From positions 1-11,772 of the forward strand of contig JADGJH010001128.1 of the NCBI GenBank assembly GCA_027596945.1: DNA of 11,772 nt. Reading direction: 5' to 3'. The notes under the pieces were generated by a model that was given only the letters and a program-made list of their open reading frames with translations, was not told the DNA's origin and made no database searches. The position numbers and the translations under genes were made by a program. Shown piece after piece: positions 1-9,891 of the stretch. Within the stretch, counting starts at the first letter, position 1; every line of letters starts with the position of its first letter. The DNA is from Physocladia obscura. Lineage: Eukaryota > Chytridiomycota > Chytridiomycetes > Chytridiales > Chytriomycetaceae.

Positions 1-290
1 TTTTTTGGTTTTGGTTTTTGGTTGTTTTTTTTTCGTTATGTTTCATTTAATTATTAAATTGTTCTATTTTGTCATGTCCAACCGCCATGAGTGCTGGTGA
101 TTTAATGATATTTTCAATAGCTTCTACGAGAAAAAAAACAACAAAAAAAAACAAAAAAAAAAGTTTATAAATGTTTATTACTTGAAATTTTTTTTGGACT
201 GATTCGTTCTTGTTATTTATCAAATTATTATTATGCGAAATTGGTTATATGCTTAAACAGCCAAAAACTCTGGCTTCAAAGTATCAAAAT
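1..290. other. AT-rich 3' flank of the WD40 gene, no gene seen
   Basis: Homopolymer-rich sequence: T/G runs at 1-33 and A runs with single C interruptions at 130-162. No open frame of note on either strand. Apart from the candidate poly(A) signal I see nothing further. Confidence 0.7.
174..179 (-). terminator. Candidate poly(A) signal of the WD40 gene
   Basis: AATAAA on the minus strand, followed downstream by T- and A-rich low-complexity sequence (about 1-165 holds long A and T runs). It is spaced suitably for 3' end formation of the MAPKBP1/WDR62-like gene. Confidence 0.5.
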
Positions 291-296
291 TTTATT
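291..296 (-). terminator. AATAAA overlapping the WD40 gene stop codon
   Basis: The last codons read CAA TAA followed by A, so a perfect AATAAA contains the stop codon. Used as a poly(A) signal it would leave a 3' UTR of only about 10-30 nt. A second AATAAA lies at 174-179 on the minus strand, about 115 nt beyond the stop, and is the more conventional candidate. Confidence 0.4.
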
Positions 297-3200
297 GTGA
301 ATCCTTGCTTGTCAATTTTTCACGCACTAATCCAACTAGAACATCCGAATACTTTTCCAGCATGGCAGCCATGACGGAATCTTGTTCTGAATCGCAAACT
401 GCCTCCAAAGCTGAAGCTGCTGACTCGCGCACATAGCCAAGTGTCGTTCGTATTTCTTGCGAAAGCTCTTCCTCTTCTTCTGTCCGAGTCTTCGCTTTTT
501 CAAGTCGACGTAGCAATGAAGCGGACGCATCAGTCAGGTTTTTTAGCCGCCGCAAATCTTTTAGAACTTGCGTACTGTCTACCGAATCTACCAAAAATAA
601 ATAAATAAATAAAAAATACAGAATTTTTAAACACAGTTAATCTACATACCATCTAATGGCTCAAAGTCATCACTGTCGTATTCTAATTTTCCGTGTGATA
701 AAACAGATGCACCATCAAAAATCGCTTCTCGATTAACAGCTGTTGTCGGCGGTGCATTGATTCGACCAGGTGAAAATAGCAATGGACTCCGAATCGGACT
801 TTCCATGGCAACTGTTTCCTTTTTCTCAACCATTTCTGCACCTATCGTATCTACAACATGGCTCAAATCAACGGACGCAATCTGGACTGGCGCAATATCC
901 ACACGTAAATCAACATCGCTTTTTCCAGTTTGATGTGCAAGAACTGAATTTTCAAATGATTTTTGCTGTTCCTTGATTTGACTCAGAACCGTCTCAACTG
1001 CAATCTCGCCAGTAGCAGTTGGTCGTCTCGATGGATCACGCAGTAGATTATGTTTGGTTGAAATACTCTGTCGGGAAATAGACAAATCAACAGGTTTGTT
1101 ATAGTACTCCTCTAGTGTGACTTTTTTGCCAGTTAAATCGACAACTTTATTTGCTGAATCATCATCACTGTCGTCGTCATGATCAGATATATTATTTGTA
1201 AACATTTCCGGTTGGGCAGGAACATCTGTTTCGGATTTTGATTCTGCCAGCAAAGATTTGTTATCGGATTCCGATTCACTAGTATTATGTTGGGAAATCG
1301 CAAATAAGTCAGATACAGCCAGAGTTTTGTCAATTTCATTATCAACATCCACAAATATGGTTGGCTCATCATCAATCTTTTCTTTTCGAATGTTTTCATC
1401 GGATCCGCCACTAACACTTTCTTCCGCATCGTCACTTTTATCGGGATCATCAATATCTTCAACGACAATATCTGTCGAAGGTATAGATCCGCTAGTTGAA
1501 GCTCGCGAGAGTGTATGTGGTGAAGATTCAATAGAAAATCGTCGGTCAAAAATATTCGTGAATTTGGTTATATGCTTGGAATGGTCTGATTCATTCGAGT
1601 ATAGCTCAATTCCATTTTCAGCAACTCTCTAAATTAATGTAGATCAGCAAATAATAGGCCAATATTATTTCAGCTTACACTAGCCCACAGCCCTTTGCTT
1701 GGAAAAGCAGGTACCTTATCATTTATTTTTGACTCGTTGCCATCGTCGGATTTATGAGACCGCGCCCATTCTGGTAAGTCATCTTCATCATTGAACACAG
1801 TCATAAAATCAGTACCCGAGCTTGAATCCCTTGAAAGAACAGGAATATCTGCCGAAACAGCTCGATTATGACCCACAATCGGCGGCAACACGCTTGCAAC
1901 AATATCTGGCTCTCCGTCGTTTGAAATTACTCGTCGTGAGACTCCCACAATTTTATTAAGCCCAAGCTTTTTTAGTCGTTCCTTCATCACTCTCGTCATT
2001 TCTTCCGAAACTTTCCAGACAAACACGCATCCGTCTCCAGCCGTCGACACGATTCGTGTGCAATCCAACATAAATTTCACACACGTAATAACTTCAGCAT
2101 GTCCGTATCCTTTCGCGACAACAACGCCACTATTCAGATCGAAAATACGGATGCATTTATCAGCGCCAGCCGTGACAGCATATCGTCCAGACGGGTCATA
2201 TGAAACACGAAGAATTCCGGATGTTGATTGCACCGTTGCAACAGCCATGTAATCGCTTGATAGTGCATCATCTGATGGGGTATGTGTGCGAACAAGTTTT
2301 CCAGTTGCTGTGGAAAAAATATTTAGACGCCGGTCTTGAGTAACTGCGGCGAGATTCTTCTCAGTTCCAGGGTCAACATCAATATCAAAAATCGTTGAAC
2401 GTCCAGTAGTATTGTGGTAGGCGGCGAACTCTGGCGAATGTTGTCCAGGTGCCTTCAATCGTAAACATTAAGTAATGTTGAGCATTTCCCATGCGCCTTC
2501 TGTCAAAAGCTTACCTCTTGAATAGACCTAAAGACAATAGATTTGTCAGCAGCAGAACTTATAAGCTTTCTTCCACCTTCTGAAAATTTAACACCAGTTA
2601 TAGAAGAAGTGTGATCGTCCAAAGTTTGAATCAACGAAAATGATTGATTCACATCAAAAATATGAATAAGTCGATCCCGACTTGCCGTTGCCATTAAAAC
2701 AGGAAGCTGCGATTTTTCGTTTCCTATCATTATTTTTTTTTCTTCTGATTTTAAACACGCCCGGAATTTTTCAAAAGGATTTACCTTGTGTGAAGTCTAT
2801 TCCGAGAATTTCGCCGTCATGCGCTTCCATTAAGTTTTGTTGCGAAAATGTATCTAACTCATAAATCATCAAATTTCCACTTCGATCTCCAGCTGCCATT
2901 AATTTCCCGTCAGAACTTATTTTTAAAGACCGGATTCCTAATTTATCCGAGCTTGGCCGAGCCGCTATATGTAAATTGTGAAAAAAAAATATAACAAAGT
3001 TGGAAACCAAGAGAAAATTTTGTGTGGAAAAAAAAAACACCTTCAGAGTTTCGATGCATAGCAAGAAATTCGTCCATATTTGTGTAAATAACTTTCAGTA
3101 GCTCTTTCGAATAAATATTACGTCTGAAGTAACGGTTTACATTTTCGGAAGTGTCATGTTTTTGATTATTGTAACCATCATAATCGCTTGCATAGCCGTC

Positions 3201-5021
3201 ATCGTTTGTTTGTTTATTTGGCGTTGTTTCGATATTCCAGAATCGAATTGTAAGATCTGACGAGTACGTGGTGAAAGTATTTGGTGGCAAGCCATGCGGC
3301 GGCAGTGCAGGAGACTGTGCTGGCAATCCTCCGGCCATTGGTGTACTTGGAAAAAGATTTTGTCCAGGAACAGCTGGAAACATCTGGAATAGTTGAGTAT
3401 TGAGCAAAAAAAAAAGAAAAAAGAATCAAACAAACCTCAGCTCCCCAAACACAATCATTGTGGCTTAAAAAGCTTCGATATTTTCCTATATGCTTGAAAT
3501 CTTTCACATCCCAAATAAACATGCTTCGATCGCTGTAAACGCATGTGATATAATGGCCAATCGCATCAACCTTAACAGATATAACGTCAGGATATAACGC
3601 GTTTGGAGGAGCTTCGGAGATATAACTTTCGAAGAAAAGGAGAAAAGTCAATTTTTTTCGAAAACGGATGTCAAAAAAATAATCACACCTGGTTCCAACG
3701 CTATGTGCAACGTCGATTCCCAAATGATGAGGTTTTGGTAAAGTAGCAATATATTTCATAGTCACAGGCTCAAATAGACGAATCACACCAGCCGTACAGC
3801 CGCAAACAATAAAGCGCGGACAAACGGAAATCGAGAGTCCGCCGTTAACCTGACAAGATCAAAACAAGAAAAGTCAAATTTTGTCCATGGCAAATGTATA
3901 CAATTTTAATACTACCTTTAAATCCACCCACTTTTCCATTACCCTCTGCTCATTGAACAGAACAAGAATTCCTTGTCCTGTTACCGAATAAACATGCGAG
4001 TCTTCCCAACCTTCATGTGATTTAGTTGCATGATGTGCGATTCCCATGAAAACGCTATTTTTGTGTTCTCCAACAGTCGCGAAAATTCCTTCAATCATGG
4101 GAATCTGTTGCTGTTGGGGTTGTAAAGCCATTGGAGGTTTCGCGTATTGAGGGGACGGGATGGGTGATACGGAAGAATCAAAATTCCAGTATTTAAAGTG
4201 CCGAATCCCGGCGGTGATAAAATATCCGGAATCATCAAAACAAATTGAGTTTATCTAAATATTTTAAAAAAGTTAATGGTATATTCCAAGTTAATGCATT
4301 TATTGAGGCGAGAACTAACTTTTGTACTTATTTTTGCGCAACCGACTTTTGATCCAGACTGTACATTCCAGACATAAATAAACCCGTCATGCTGAAAACC
4401 AACAGAAACTAGATATCGCGAATTTGGCGAAAATGCGCAGGCTAATACTCCGAATTTGTGACCATGCAATTCTGATACAATTGTAGATGTTTTGGTATTC
4501 CAGATGATGATTCGTGGGTTATGGCCGGACTGTTCAAATTGGCGCACCAGTAAAGCAAAGCAAAATAAAAAAAAAAAAAACGGATACTGATCAGTTTCTT
4601 GAATAGAATTCAATTCCTTACAAAAAATTACCTCGCCAACAGCCAATAAATTTTTGTCAGATGCAAACGCGATGCAGGCAAGCAGTTTCGGCTTTGGAGC
4701 AATCAGAAATTGGATTTGTTTGTTTTTTCGCTTGGACCAAATAACGGCAGCAGCACCGGCAGTAAAGGCAATGAGGAAATCACTATCAGACAGTTTCGGC
4801 TCTTCGGATGCCAACTGATTCGAAACGGAAGAGGAAGAGGAAACGGCAATAATTCCACTTGTTGCGGCGGCAGTTGCGCCGACGCCAAGGCCCAGCACGC
4901 GGTCCAGCATTAGATTCTCCTTTTCTTTCTCCCTTTCTCTTTCTCGCCCATTTCCGCCTTCTTTTGTCGTTGTTTTCCGCGTCGCTGCCGCTGAATTTTT
5001 CTCGTTCTTGTTTCGATTCAT
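292..5021 (-). CDS. MAPKBP1/WDR62: MAPKBP1/WDR62-like WD40 JNK-scaffold protein, 11 exons, 1356 aa
   Basis: Exons (minus): 5021-4632, 4529-4320, 4254-3916, 3849-3689, 3625-3436, 3383-3041, 2964-2785, 2723-2515, 2452-1679, 1628-650, 587-292. Every junction is GT...AG, phases agree, and the 4071 nt end in TAA. Two WD40 propellers fill about residues 40-825. Segments such as [36 protein letters not shown] and [13 protein letters not shown] match the animal MAPKBP1/WDR62 family, whose members scaffold JNK signalling and act at spindle poles. After LPEWA (about 900) comes an acidic, serine-rich linker. It contains [17 protein letters not shown] (about 1100-1116), a possible MAPK docking site, and an SP-rich patch (about 1209-1221). 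The last exon is a helical tail with [17 protein letters not shown], resembling the family's C-terminal dimerisation helix. Length is close to the human ~1500 aa. The start is the first ATG after an in-frame stop. Family assignment is firm; choosing between the two vertebrate paralogues is not meaningful. Confidence 0.93.
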
Positions 5022-5056
5022 GCCGATTTTGCCGAACTCTTTTCGTCATTGTTCAT
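5018..5056 (-). promoter_or_regulatory. Upstream ORF overlapping the WD40 gene start codon
   Basis: A 12-codon ORF starts at ATG 5056-5054. Its TGA (5020-5018) overlaps the main ATG (5021-5019) as ATGA. A second upstream ATG (5049-5047), with A at -3, opens a different 87-codon frame running into exon 1. If the mRNA begins upstream of 5056, ribosomes meet two ATGs before the main one, so translation could depend on reinitiation or leaky scanning. If transcription or trans-splicing starts inside this stretch, the uORF is irrelevant. The overlap is seen; the control role is inferred. Confidence 0.4.
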
Positions 5057-5640
5057 AGGTCAAAAACTGTTTCTCAGGAATGCAAACGCACTACTCACCG
5101 TCTATAAGTGATACAGTGTCTTGATTCATTGAGCTGTAAAAAGGAAAACAATGCCAACAGTTCTTTTTAGTATTTCTTCATGTCTGATTGCTGAACGAAA
5201 ACATTCAGGCAATTTTACGAACGCTACCTAACGCATTTTGCATTCAATCGTGTTTTTTCCAAAATTTGAATTGTTAGATATATCATCGCATTCAGAAACT
5301 TATACTGCCAAAATGCTTGAATAACATTGTGCTAAAATTTTCACATTTTTTATGTCAATTAACCTTGTGGCTGTGTGCATGCGCATCCAATGTTTATGTG
5401 TGATACATAAGGTTTCATCCGTTTGCTCTATTGTAGCAAACTTTTGTTTTCGGTACAGACGCCATTTGTATTTGTCCAAATCCTGATATAACATGTATAC
5501 AATATACAAACAAATCAAACAGTAATCAAAGATGAAAAATCAGTTAAAAAAGAATTAAAAAAACAAAACAAAACAAGACAATTAAGTGCAAATATCTTAA
5601 TAACTTCGTCGTTGTTTACATCCAATGGAGACATAATTAC
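5057..5640. other. Intergenic gap, probable promoter side of the WD40 gene
   Basis: About 580 bp between NAA50 and the WD40 gene, which are in tandem on the minus strand. No convincing coding frame or RNA gene. A 6-bp perfect stem with a 5-nt loop (5394-5399 with 5405-5410) is the only local structure noted. A donor-like GGTGAGT on the minus strand near 5094-5100 could belong to a 5' UTR intron, but I find no acceptor at normal spacing. Confidence 0.5.
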
Positions 5641-5659
5641 CAACATTTGAACTTCATTT

Positions 5660-5665
5660 TTTATT
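5660..5665 (-). terminator. Poly(A) signal of the NAA50-like gene
   Basis: AATAAA on the minus strand about 35 nt beyond the TGA stop at 5702-5700. Position and context fit the 3' end of the NAA50-like transcript. Confidence 0.6.
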
Positions 5666-5699
5666 TTGACTCACATTATGGCTGTTGATTAAAGAAATA

Positions 5700-6897
5700 T
5701 CACTGCTGCTCTTGTTGCAACAATAACCGATGTTTTTCTTGTTGCATCACGAACGCGCGAGCAAGCGGACCCTTTGCATATTTCTCCATTAATTTCATTA
5801 AGAATGAAGAAATAAAAAGACGCAGACTTACAGAAACAGAATCCCAAGGTTTTGGAGATTGAGATTTAGTCCGCATATTTCTAATTGGTGAAGCTCCATA
5901 GCTTTTTCTCACATTTGATAACTGCGGCGGTGCGGAACATGATGCACGTAAAAAAGATTGCGAAACCATTCCTGGCTGCGGTGGAGGGGTTGCTTGTCGC
6001 GTTATGAGCATCGGATCCCACTGATTTTCTTGAATTTTCTCGTATTGCAGATCCATAAACGATTGTTCCTTTTGTTCTTCTGTTTGAGAATCCGACACAA
6101 ACACTGGTATATTAATAAAGGGATTGCTGCCATTCACAACACTATCAATATGTACAATTTCATTCGTGCTAGTGTAGTTACTATTCGAAACAGAATTTGG
6201 AAGTATAACTGGTGAATCCAAAATGAGCAGATTATTTTTGACGAGACCACTGCTGTTTTTTCTGTACGAAAGCAAATCCAGACATACAAGATATGCGTCT
6301 GGTGGAACAACTCCTTTATTGAGCCGATAATAGCCCTCAACAAATTTGACGGATTCGAAGCCATGTTTCGCATAGAAACGCATAGCATCAGTGTTTGTTG
6401 TTTGGACATGTAGCTGAATTGATCCCAACGAAAGTTCTGTGGCCGCGCGTGTAACGAGAGTTGACAAAAGCGCAGAGCCGATTCCCAACCGACGGTACGG
6501 CGCTAAAACGCCAATTGTCATGATGTAGAGTGATGCCAAGCTGCTTCTGTTGTAGTTATTGCCATCGGTACCACAGTTGTTGGTATTGTTATAGTGCAAA
6601 TCCACAGGAATTGAAGGCGATAAAAGCATCGGCACAAATGCAAACGGCGGAGCTTCTTCCCGACGACAACACACTGCACCCACAATGCGCTCGTTTCCCG
6701 CAGAGCCCGTTTCTATCGCTATCACGAAATATTATTTGATTTTAAATTTAGAAAACTCACCCACCAAGCACACAGAATATGCTGTTTGTCAATACCGCTT
6801 TGTAGAACGAGTCATTATATTTGATCGGAAATATCACAGAATTAAACGTGCGTAGTTCGTTTAGAAGAGCTTCGGTGGCACTTTCGTATCGAATCAT
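5700..6897 (-). CDS. NAA50: NAA50-like N-alpha-acetyltransferase (San) with long C-terminal tail, 367 aa
   Basis: Exons (minus): 6897-6765, 6718-5832, 5783-5700. Introns are 46 and 48 bp. NAA50 is the GNAT-fold catalytic subunit that acetylates protein N-termini in the NatE complex and supports sister-chromatid cohesion. Seen here: VIFPIKYNDSFYKAVL (21-36, substrate-binding loop), IVGAVCCR (56-63), LYIMTIG with the family's catalytic Tyr at 109, YRRLGIGS (119-126, acetyl-CoA loop), QLHVQTTN with the catalytic His at 148, and GYYRLNKGVVPPDAYLV (173-189). The core is closer to NAA50 than to NAA60. Unusual points are an Asn/Ser-rich insertion of about 40 residues at 64-107, just before the Tyr strand, and a tail from about 194 to 367 where human NAA50 stops near 169 in total. 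The tail is Ser/Pro/Gln-rich and ends in a Q/E/K-rich helix-like stretch. The first donor must be the G|GTGGGT at 6764 to keep frame. Intron 2 has no stop, so a 383-aa unspliced form is also open. Confidence 0.9.
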
Positions 6898-7117
6898 ATT
6901 TGAAAAAATTTTCTTTTTGCTTTCCGTTCAATTCTCTGCTTGGAAGCTCGCACTGTATTAGACGAAAAGTAAAAGTAAAATTGATAAAGAAAAAGAAGGA
7001 AATATATAACTTCTCATTTTATTATGTTGAGTTTGATTTGAAAAGAAAAGAAAATAAAGATGTTATATCATTTTTGCCTAGCTAACTGATTTAATTTAGG
7101 AAAGAGATCATAGAGGC
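6898..7117. other. Upstream flank of NAA50, composition transition
   Basis: Purine-rich, AT-rich sequence upstream of the NAA50 ATG, expected to hold its 5' UTR and promoter. CpG dinucleotides occur to about 6963 and once near 7117, then stop almost completely. No defined promoter motif is visible. Confidence 0.5.
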
Positions 7118-7200
7118 GTTGCTATTTCAACTTGACTTGTGGGATTTGAGCAACAGTGAGAAAGATTTGAAATGTATCTGTCCTGTTACCTTAATATATT

Positions 7201-7431
7201 CTATGCATAATATGATGTTTCATGCTGAGCACCCATATCCTTGACTGACTCAGTAGAATCTTTTGACTGGGTGAAGATACAATTATTGCCTATGTAGCCC
7301 TTGTCAGTAGCAGTCATCTTGCCAGGGTTTAGAGCCATTAGAACTGATTTCCAGGCCATATTCAAATTAGGATACAAGTGCTGTTTGATATAACTACAAA
7401 TTTGGATACCTGGTAACTGTAGCTGGTTGAG
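7201..7431 (-). pseudogene. Stop-free coding-like block, unknown protein
   Basis: The minus strand stays open for 76 codons, from CTC at 7431 to TAG at 7203-7201. The predicted residues are mixed and protein-like (LPGIQICSYIKQHLYPN near the front, ALNPGKMTATDKGYIG in the middle) rather than low complexity. A splice-acceptor-like CTACAG precedes TTACCAGG inside its 5' part. There is no start codon near the front, so it would be an exon or a remnant. I do not recognise it. It may belong with the block at 7688-7882. Chance openness in AT-rich DNA cannot be excluded. Confidence 0.3.
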
Positions 7432-7687
7432 TCAACTAATTCAATACTTTATATCTCAGAACTAAATGATTAGAGTTTAAAAATAGAGTATGGGATTTAG
7501 TTGGAGTTGAGAGTTTTAATACTTCATAAAAGGTTTTGTTTTATTTGAGAATATCAATAATAAAGCAAAGAAAGGAATGTTTAAGTGGTTTTTGAAGTGA
7601 GAAAAAGAAAGAAAGAAAGGAATAAAAGACACTTAGAAAGAAAATGTTGAATCCTGTGTTGACAGATTCCTTTCAAACTGTTTACAT

Positions 7688-7882
7688 TCAGACATTGTTA
7701 TAATTATCAGTTAAAAATCTCTTGTTTATTTCCAATAACAGAACACATAATAACTCCCAATGTGATTGAACATTGTGAACTGTTTTCCTATAAATGTTCT
7801 TGTTTGAATTTATGAGACAAAGTTGGAATTTATATATTTCCACTATTGGTTGCAATGTCCCATTTCTTTGGTCATGTGCTTG
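7688..7882 (-). pseudogene. Stop-free coding-like block, unknown protein
   Basis: Open for 64 codons on the minus strand between TGA triplets at 7885-7883 and 7690-7688. The translation looks like a soluble helical segment (GTLQPIVEIYKF, then HNVQSHWELLCVLLLEINK). No start codon is available at its beginning. Both bounding stops are TGA, which CGA could give by C-to-T change, in keeping with the CpG-free surroundings. No family recognised. A further 25-codon open run on the same strand lies at 8091-8168. Confidence 0.28.
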
Positions 7883-8260
7883 TCAAATTAACAATACTTT
7901 GTCATCCAATTTAACAAGGATTAGATTTAAAGGTCTTCAACCTTTATTAACTATTCACATGCATTCATGTCAGAGGGGCAGCTTTTTTTTTTGTTTGAGG
8001 AAAACCTGAAACAAAATTTTTCTTTATCTCACTTCCCAGAGCACAACACCAACTAAAACTTTCACAAATCCAAGATCAGATAATAAAAACTTAATTTTTA
8101 TATTCCTGTATATGCCCTTGCTGCACAAACTGAGTAGGTGCCATTTGAATTTTCACTTCTTCACAGATTCATCCCAAAATCTCCATTTTTTTTGGGTATG
8201 TGCCCCCCCCTGCATTCATGTTAGATTTAAGAAATAAAACATGTTATACAAGCTGAATAA

Positions 8261-8389
8261 ATGTTAAATAATATTTAATATAGAATTGGAAATAGAAATA
8301 ATATTTATTAGATAACTGTGAAAAAATATAAAGTTTATTTTATCATGGTGAAATTCAAGAATGGGGATTAAATGTTCTGACTTTGTCTT
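8261..8389 (+). repeat. Left terminal inverted repeat
   Basis: Matches the reverse complement of 11618-11746 at roughly 85% by eye, with a few 1-nt gaps. Shared blocks include ATGTTAAATAATA, TTAATATAGAATTG, ATTTATTAGAT, AATATAAAGTTTATTT, CATGGTGAAATTCA and GATTAAATGT. Similarity ends inside near 8389. Confidence 0.75.
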
Positions 8390-8401
8390 TCACATTTGAA
8401 A

Positions 8402-8422
8402 AATTTCTTTTTCTAAGAAATT
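8402..8422. repeat. Subterminal hairpin, left side
   Basis: AATTTCTT (8402-8409) pairs perfectly with AAGAAATT (8415-8422) around a 5-nt loop, just inside the left arm. Confidence 0.4.
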
Positions 8423-8490
8423 GGTTTTTAATCATTATTGTTGCATTACATCAGAAAATTGCAGGTGAACTATTTTTAATCAAAAAAAAA

Positions 8491-8541
8491 ACTGGCTAGT
8501 GCAACCAACTGGTACATTGTAAATCTCTGCCACTGGCCAGT
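8491..8541. repeat. Inverted repeat with 11-bp arms
   Basis: ACTGGCTAGTG (8491-8501) and CACTGGCCAGT (8531-8541) are reverse complements except for one C/T difference, separated by 29 nt. It may be a transposase- or factor-binding palindrome, or chance. Confidence 0.35.
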
Positions 8542-8718
8542 CAACACCATGCCACACTGTCAATGATAAACTGAATGACAAGTAAAAACTAGACAAGAAA
8601 TCAAAAATCAAATAAAAAACTGAAATTTTGGAGATTAAATGATTTATCTTATTAGTAGTGACTTATTCAGTTTAAGAAATAAAATAAATAAAATTTTAAT
8701 TAAAACATGATATAAAAG

Positions 8719-8732
8719 TTTATTTATTTATT
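8719..8732 (-). terminator. Triple overlapping AATAAA poly(A) signal
   Basis: Three overlapping AATAAA hexamers on the minus strand, 17-30 nt beyond the TGA at 8751-8749. This supports a real 3' end for the minus-strand gene inside the transposon. Confidence 0.5.
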
Positions 8733-8748
8733 TAAAAGAAAAAGTGAA

Positions 8749-9618
8749 TCAGAAGCAACAATAGCAGTCTCTGATTTGAAGCTCATCAATATAAGTGGTT
8801 TTGTTCTTGTGCCTGATTTCAGCCAAGGCAGCAGCCCTTTCGCCATCTTGCAAGCTAGAGACTTGTGTCATTTTTTTGAGCAGAGCTGGGAAATATGTTT
8901 GTCTGCCATGGATGTCTTTTGCTACACTGCAATGTTTTTGTTTATTTTAGTAAAAGTGCAATAAAGTGAGATATTACCAAGAGAGTGGCATGAGTTAGAG
9001 CAGCATCATTAAGCTCTACTTGAGGTCCAAATAGATTTCAGGCATAGGCTGTAAGTTTTGCATTTTATGTGCTTGGTTTGTTTTTGGCATCATGCTTTTG
9101 ATCTGTAATAATAATGTATACAATATCAAAAATTGTGATACCAATCATGGAAATAAACTCACCGCTTTTACCAATGTGTCTCTCACAGTGTCATGAATTA
9201 TAACCATTTCTTAGTGACAGATTTGCTCTTGTGATTGAGATCAGGTTTTCATTATTGCACCAAATTCCATAAGCAAATGTTCCTGAGAAAACAAAATTGA
9301 GCTGAGAAGCACAGATGTTATACTCAAAGGCTTTTTCACCCAGATTGCAGTATTGGGCTGTTCTTTGGGATATTCAAGGACATGAGGGCATAGATATATT
9401 TTTTCAAATTTATTGAAAATTTCATCTTGCATTGTGCAAGAAATAACATTTGAACATGATGCTGCATGATCTATTACAGTTGTTATGCAGCACGAAACAG
9501 ATTTGACAGACTCAGAAACAATGCAAATACTGTCAACTGATGTGTGCTGACTTTCTTGAATGACTTGAAGAATACCAGCAAAGTCCAAGTTCCTGCAGAC
9601 AAGCAAAATTTGTTTGAG
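8749..9618 (-). CDS. Four-exon gene of unknown function inside the transposon (5' end unresolved)
   Basis: Exons (minus): 9618-9261, 9209-9163, 9102-9020, 8926-8749. Introns are 51, 60 and 93 bp; all have GT...AG ends, agree in phase, and contain the stops that would otherwise break the frame. The middle intron is the clearest (GTGAGT...ATTACAG). The joined 666 nt encode 221 residues plus TGA, followed at once by poly(A) signals. The protein is mixed in composition with no membrane segment: an LQVIQESQHTSVDSICIV-type front, a HDTVRDTLVKA middle, and a charged helical end (GERAAALAEIRHKNK). An ATG at 9758 opens an exon-like stretch (MSSFFVPFQF...), but I could not join it cleanly: the only obvious route uses a GC donor. 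Function unknown. It might be a second transposon protein or a captured host gene, and a decayed continuous ORF remains possible. Confidence 0.45.
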
Positions 9619-9758
9619 CTGTTGAAATAAAAATAGAATAAATGCCTGATGTCAGGCTCAAAGGTGAGGTTAAGGTGAGGAGACAAAGAGTGAGCTTCAG
9701 CTTCAGTCAGATTGCTAGACTGACTACCAAATTGGAATGGTACAAAAAATGAACTCAT

Positions 9759-9891
9759 GTTATTTTTTTCGTTGAAGCAACTGACCAGAAATTAAAGATA
9801 TTTTGTGTGCCAAAATAGAAAGGTGGACAATTTAATTTGTAGTTGTTTCCACAGAAGAACAAGCACATCAAAATTTTCAATTGCACTGTGA
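9759..9891. promoter_or_regulatory. Possible divergent promoter spacer of the transposon
   Basis: Sits between the minus-strand ATG at 9758 and the first long open stretch of the plus-strand transposase remnant. The plus frame is already open from 9796 to a TGA at 9889-9891, so the true start is unclear. No core promoter motif identified; the call rests on gene arrangement only. Confidence 0.2.

Larger units (their letters stand above)
7118..8260. other. CpG-free AT-rich spacer left of the transposon
   Basis: No CpG occurs between about 7119 and 8840. Besides the two coding-like blocks, the stretch has a GAAA microsatellite (7601-7619), a run of eight C (8203-8210) and short T runs. No RNA gene or recognisable mobile-element end was found. 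Confidence 0.55.
8226..8714 (+). repeat. Direct repeat pair, second copy split by an AT-rich insert
   Basis: 8226-8248 (TTTAAGAAATAAAACATGTTATA) reappears in two parts: 8671-8684 and 8702-8714, differing by one base, with 17 nt of A/T-only sequence (8685-8701) between them. It is AT-rich, so chance plays some part. Confidence 0.35.

Noticed and set aside
642..1632. Plus-strand and alternative minus-strand frames across exon 10
   Set aside because: Exon 10 joins in phase to both neighbours and carries an acidic Ser/SP-rich linker; the others are shadows.
4786..5107. Long alternative frames over exon 1 of the WD40 gene on both strands
   Set aside because: They overlap the confidently assigned exon 1 and have Arg/Lys- or Leu/Phe-rich composition typical of shadow frames.
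7794..8009. Plus-strand 71-codon frame
   Set aside because: No recognisable motif; partly opposite the better-looking minus-strand block at 7688-7882 and ending in a T run.
7601..8210. GAAA microsatellite and C8 run as signals of a CRISPR or satellite array
   Set aside because: Too short and simple; there are no spaced repeats.
9618..9758. GC donor at 9643-9642 joining the ATG at 9758 to the transposon minus-strand gene
   Set aside because: It needs a non-canonical donor without the usual strong context, so the 5' end was left unresolved.
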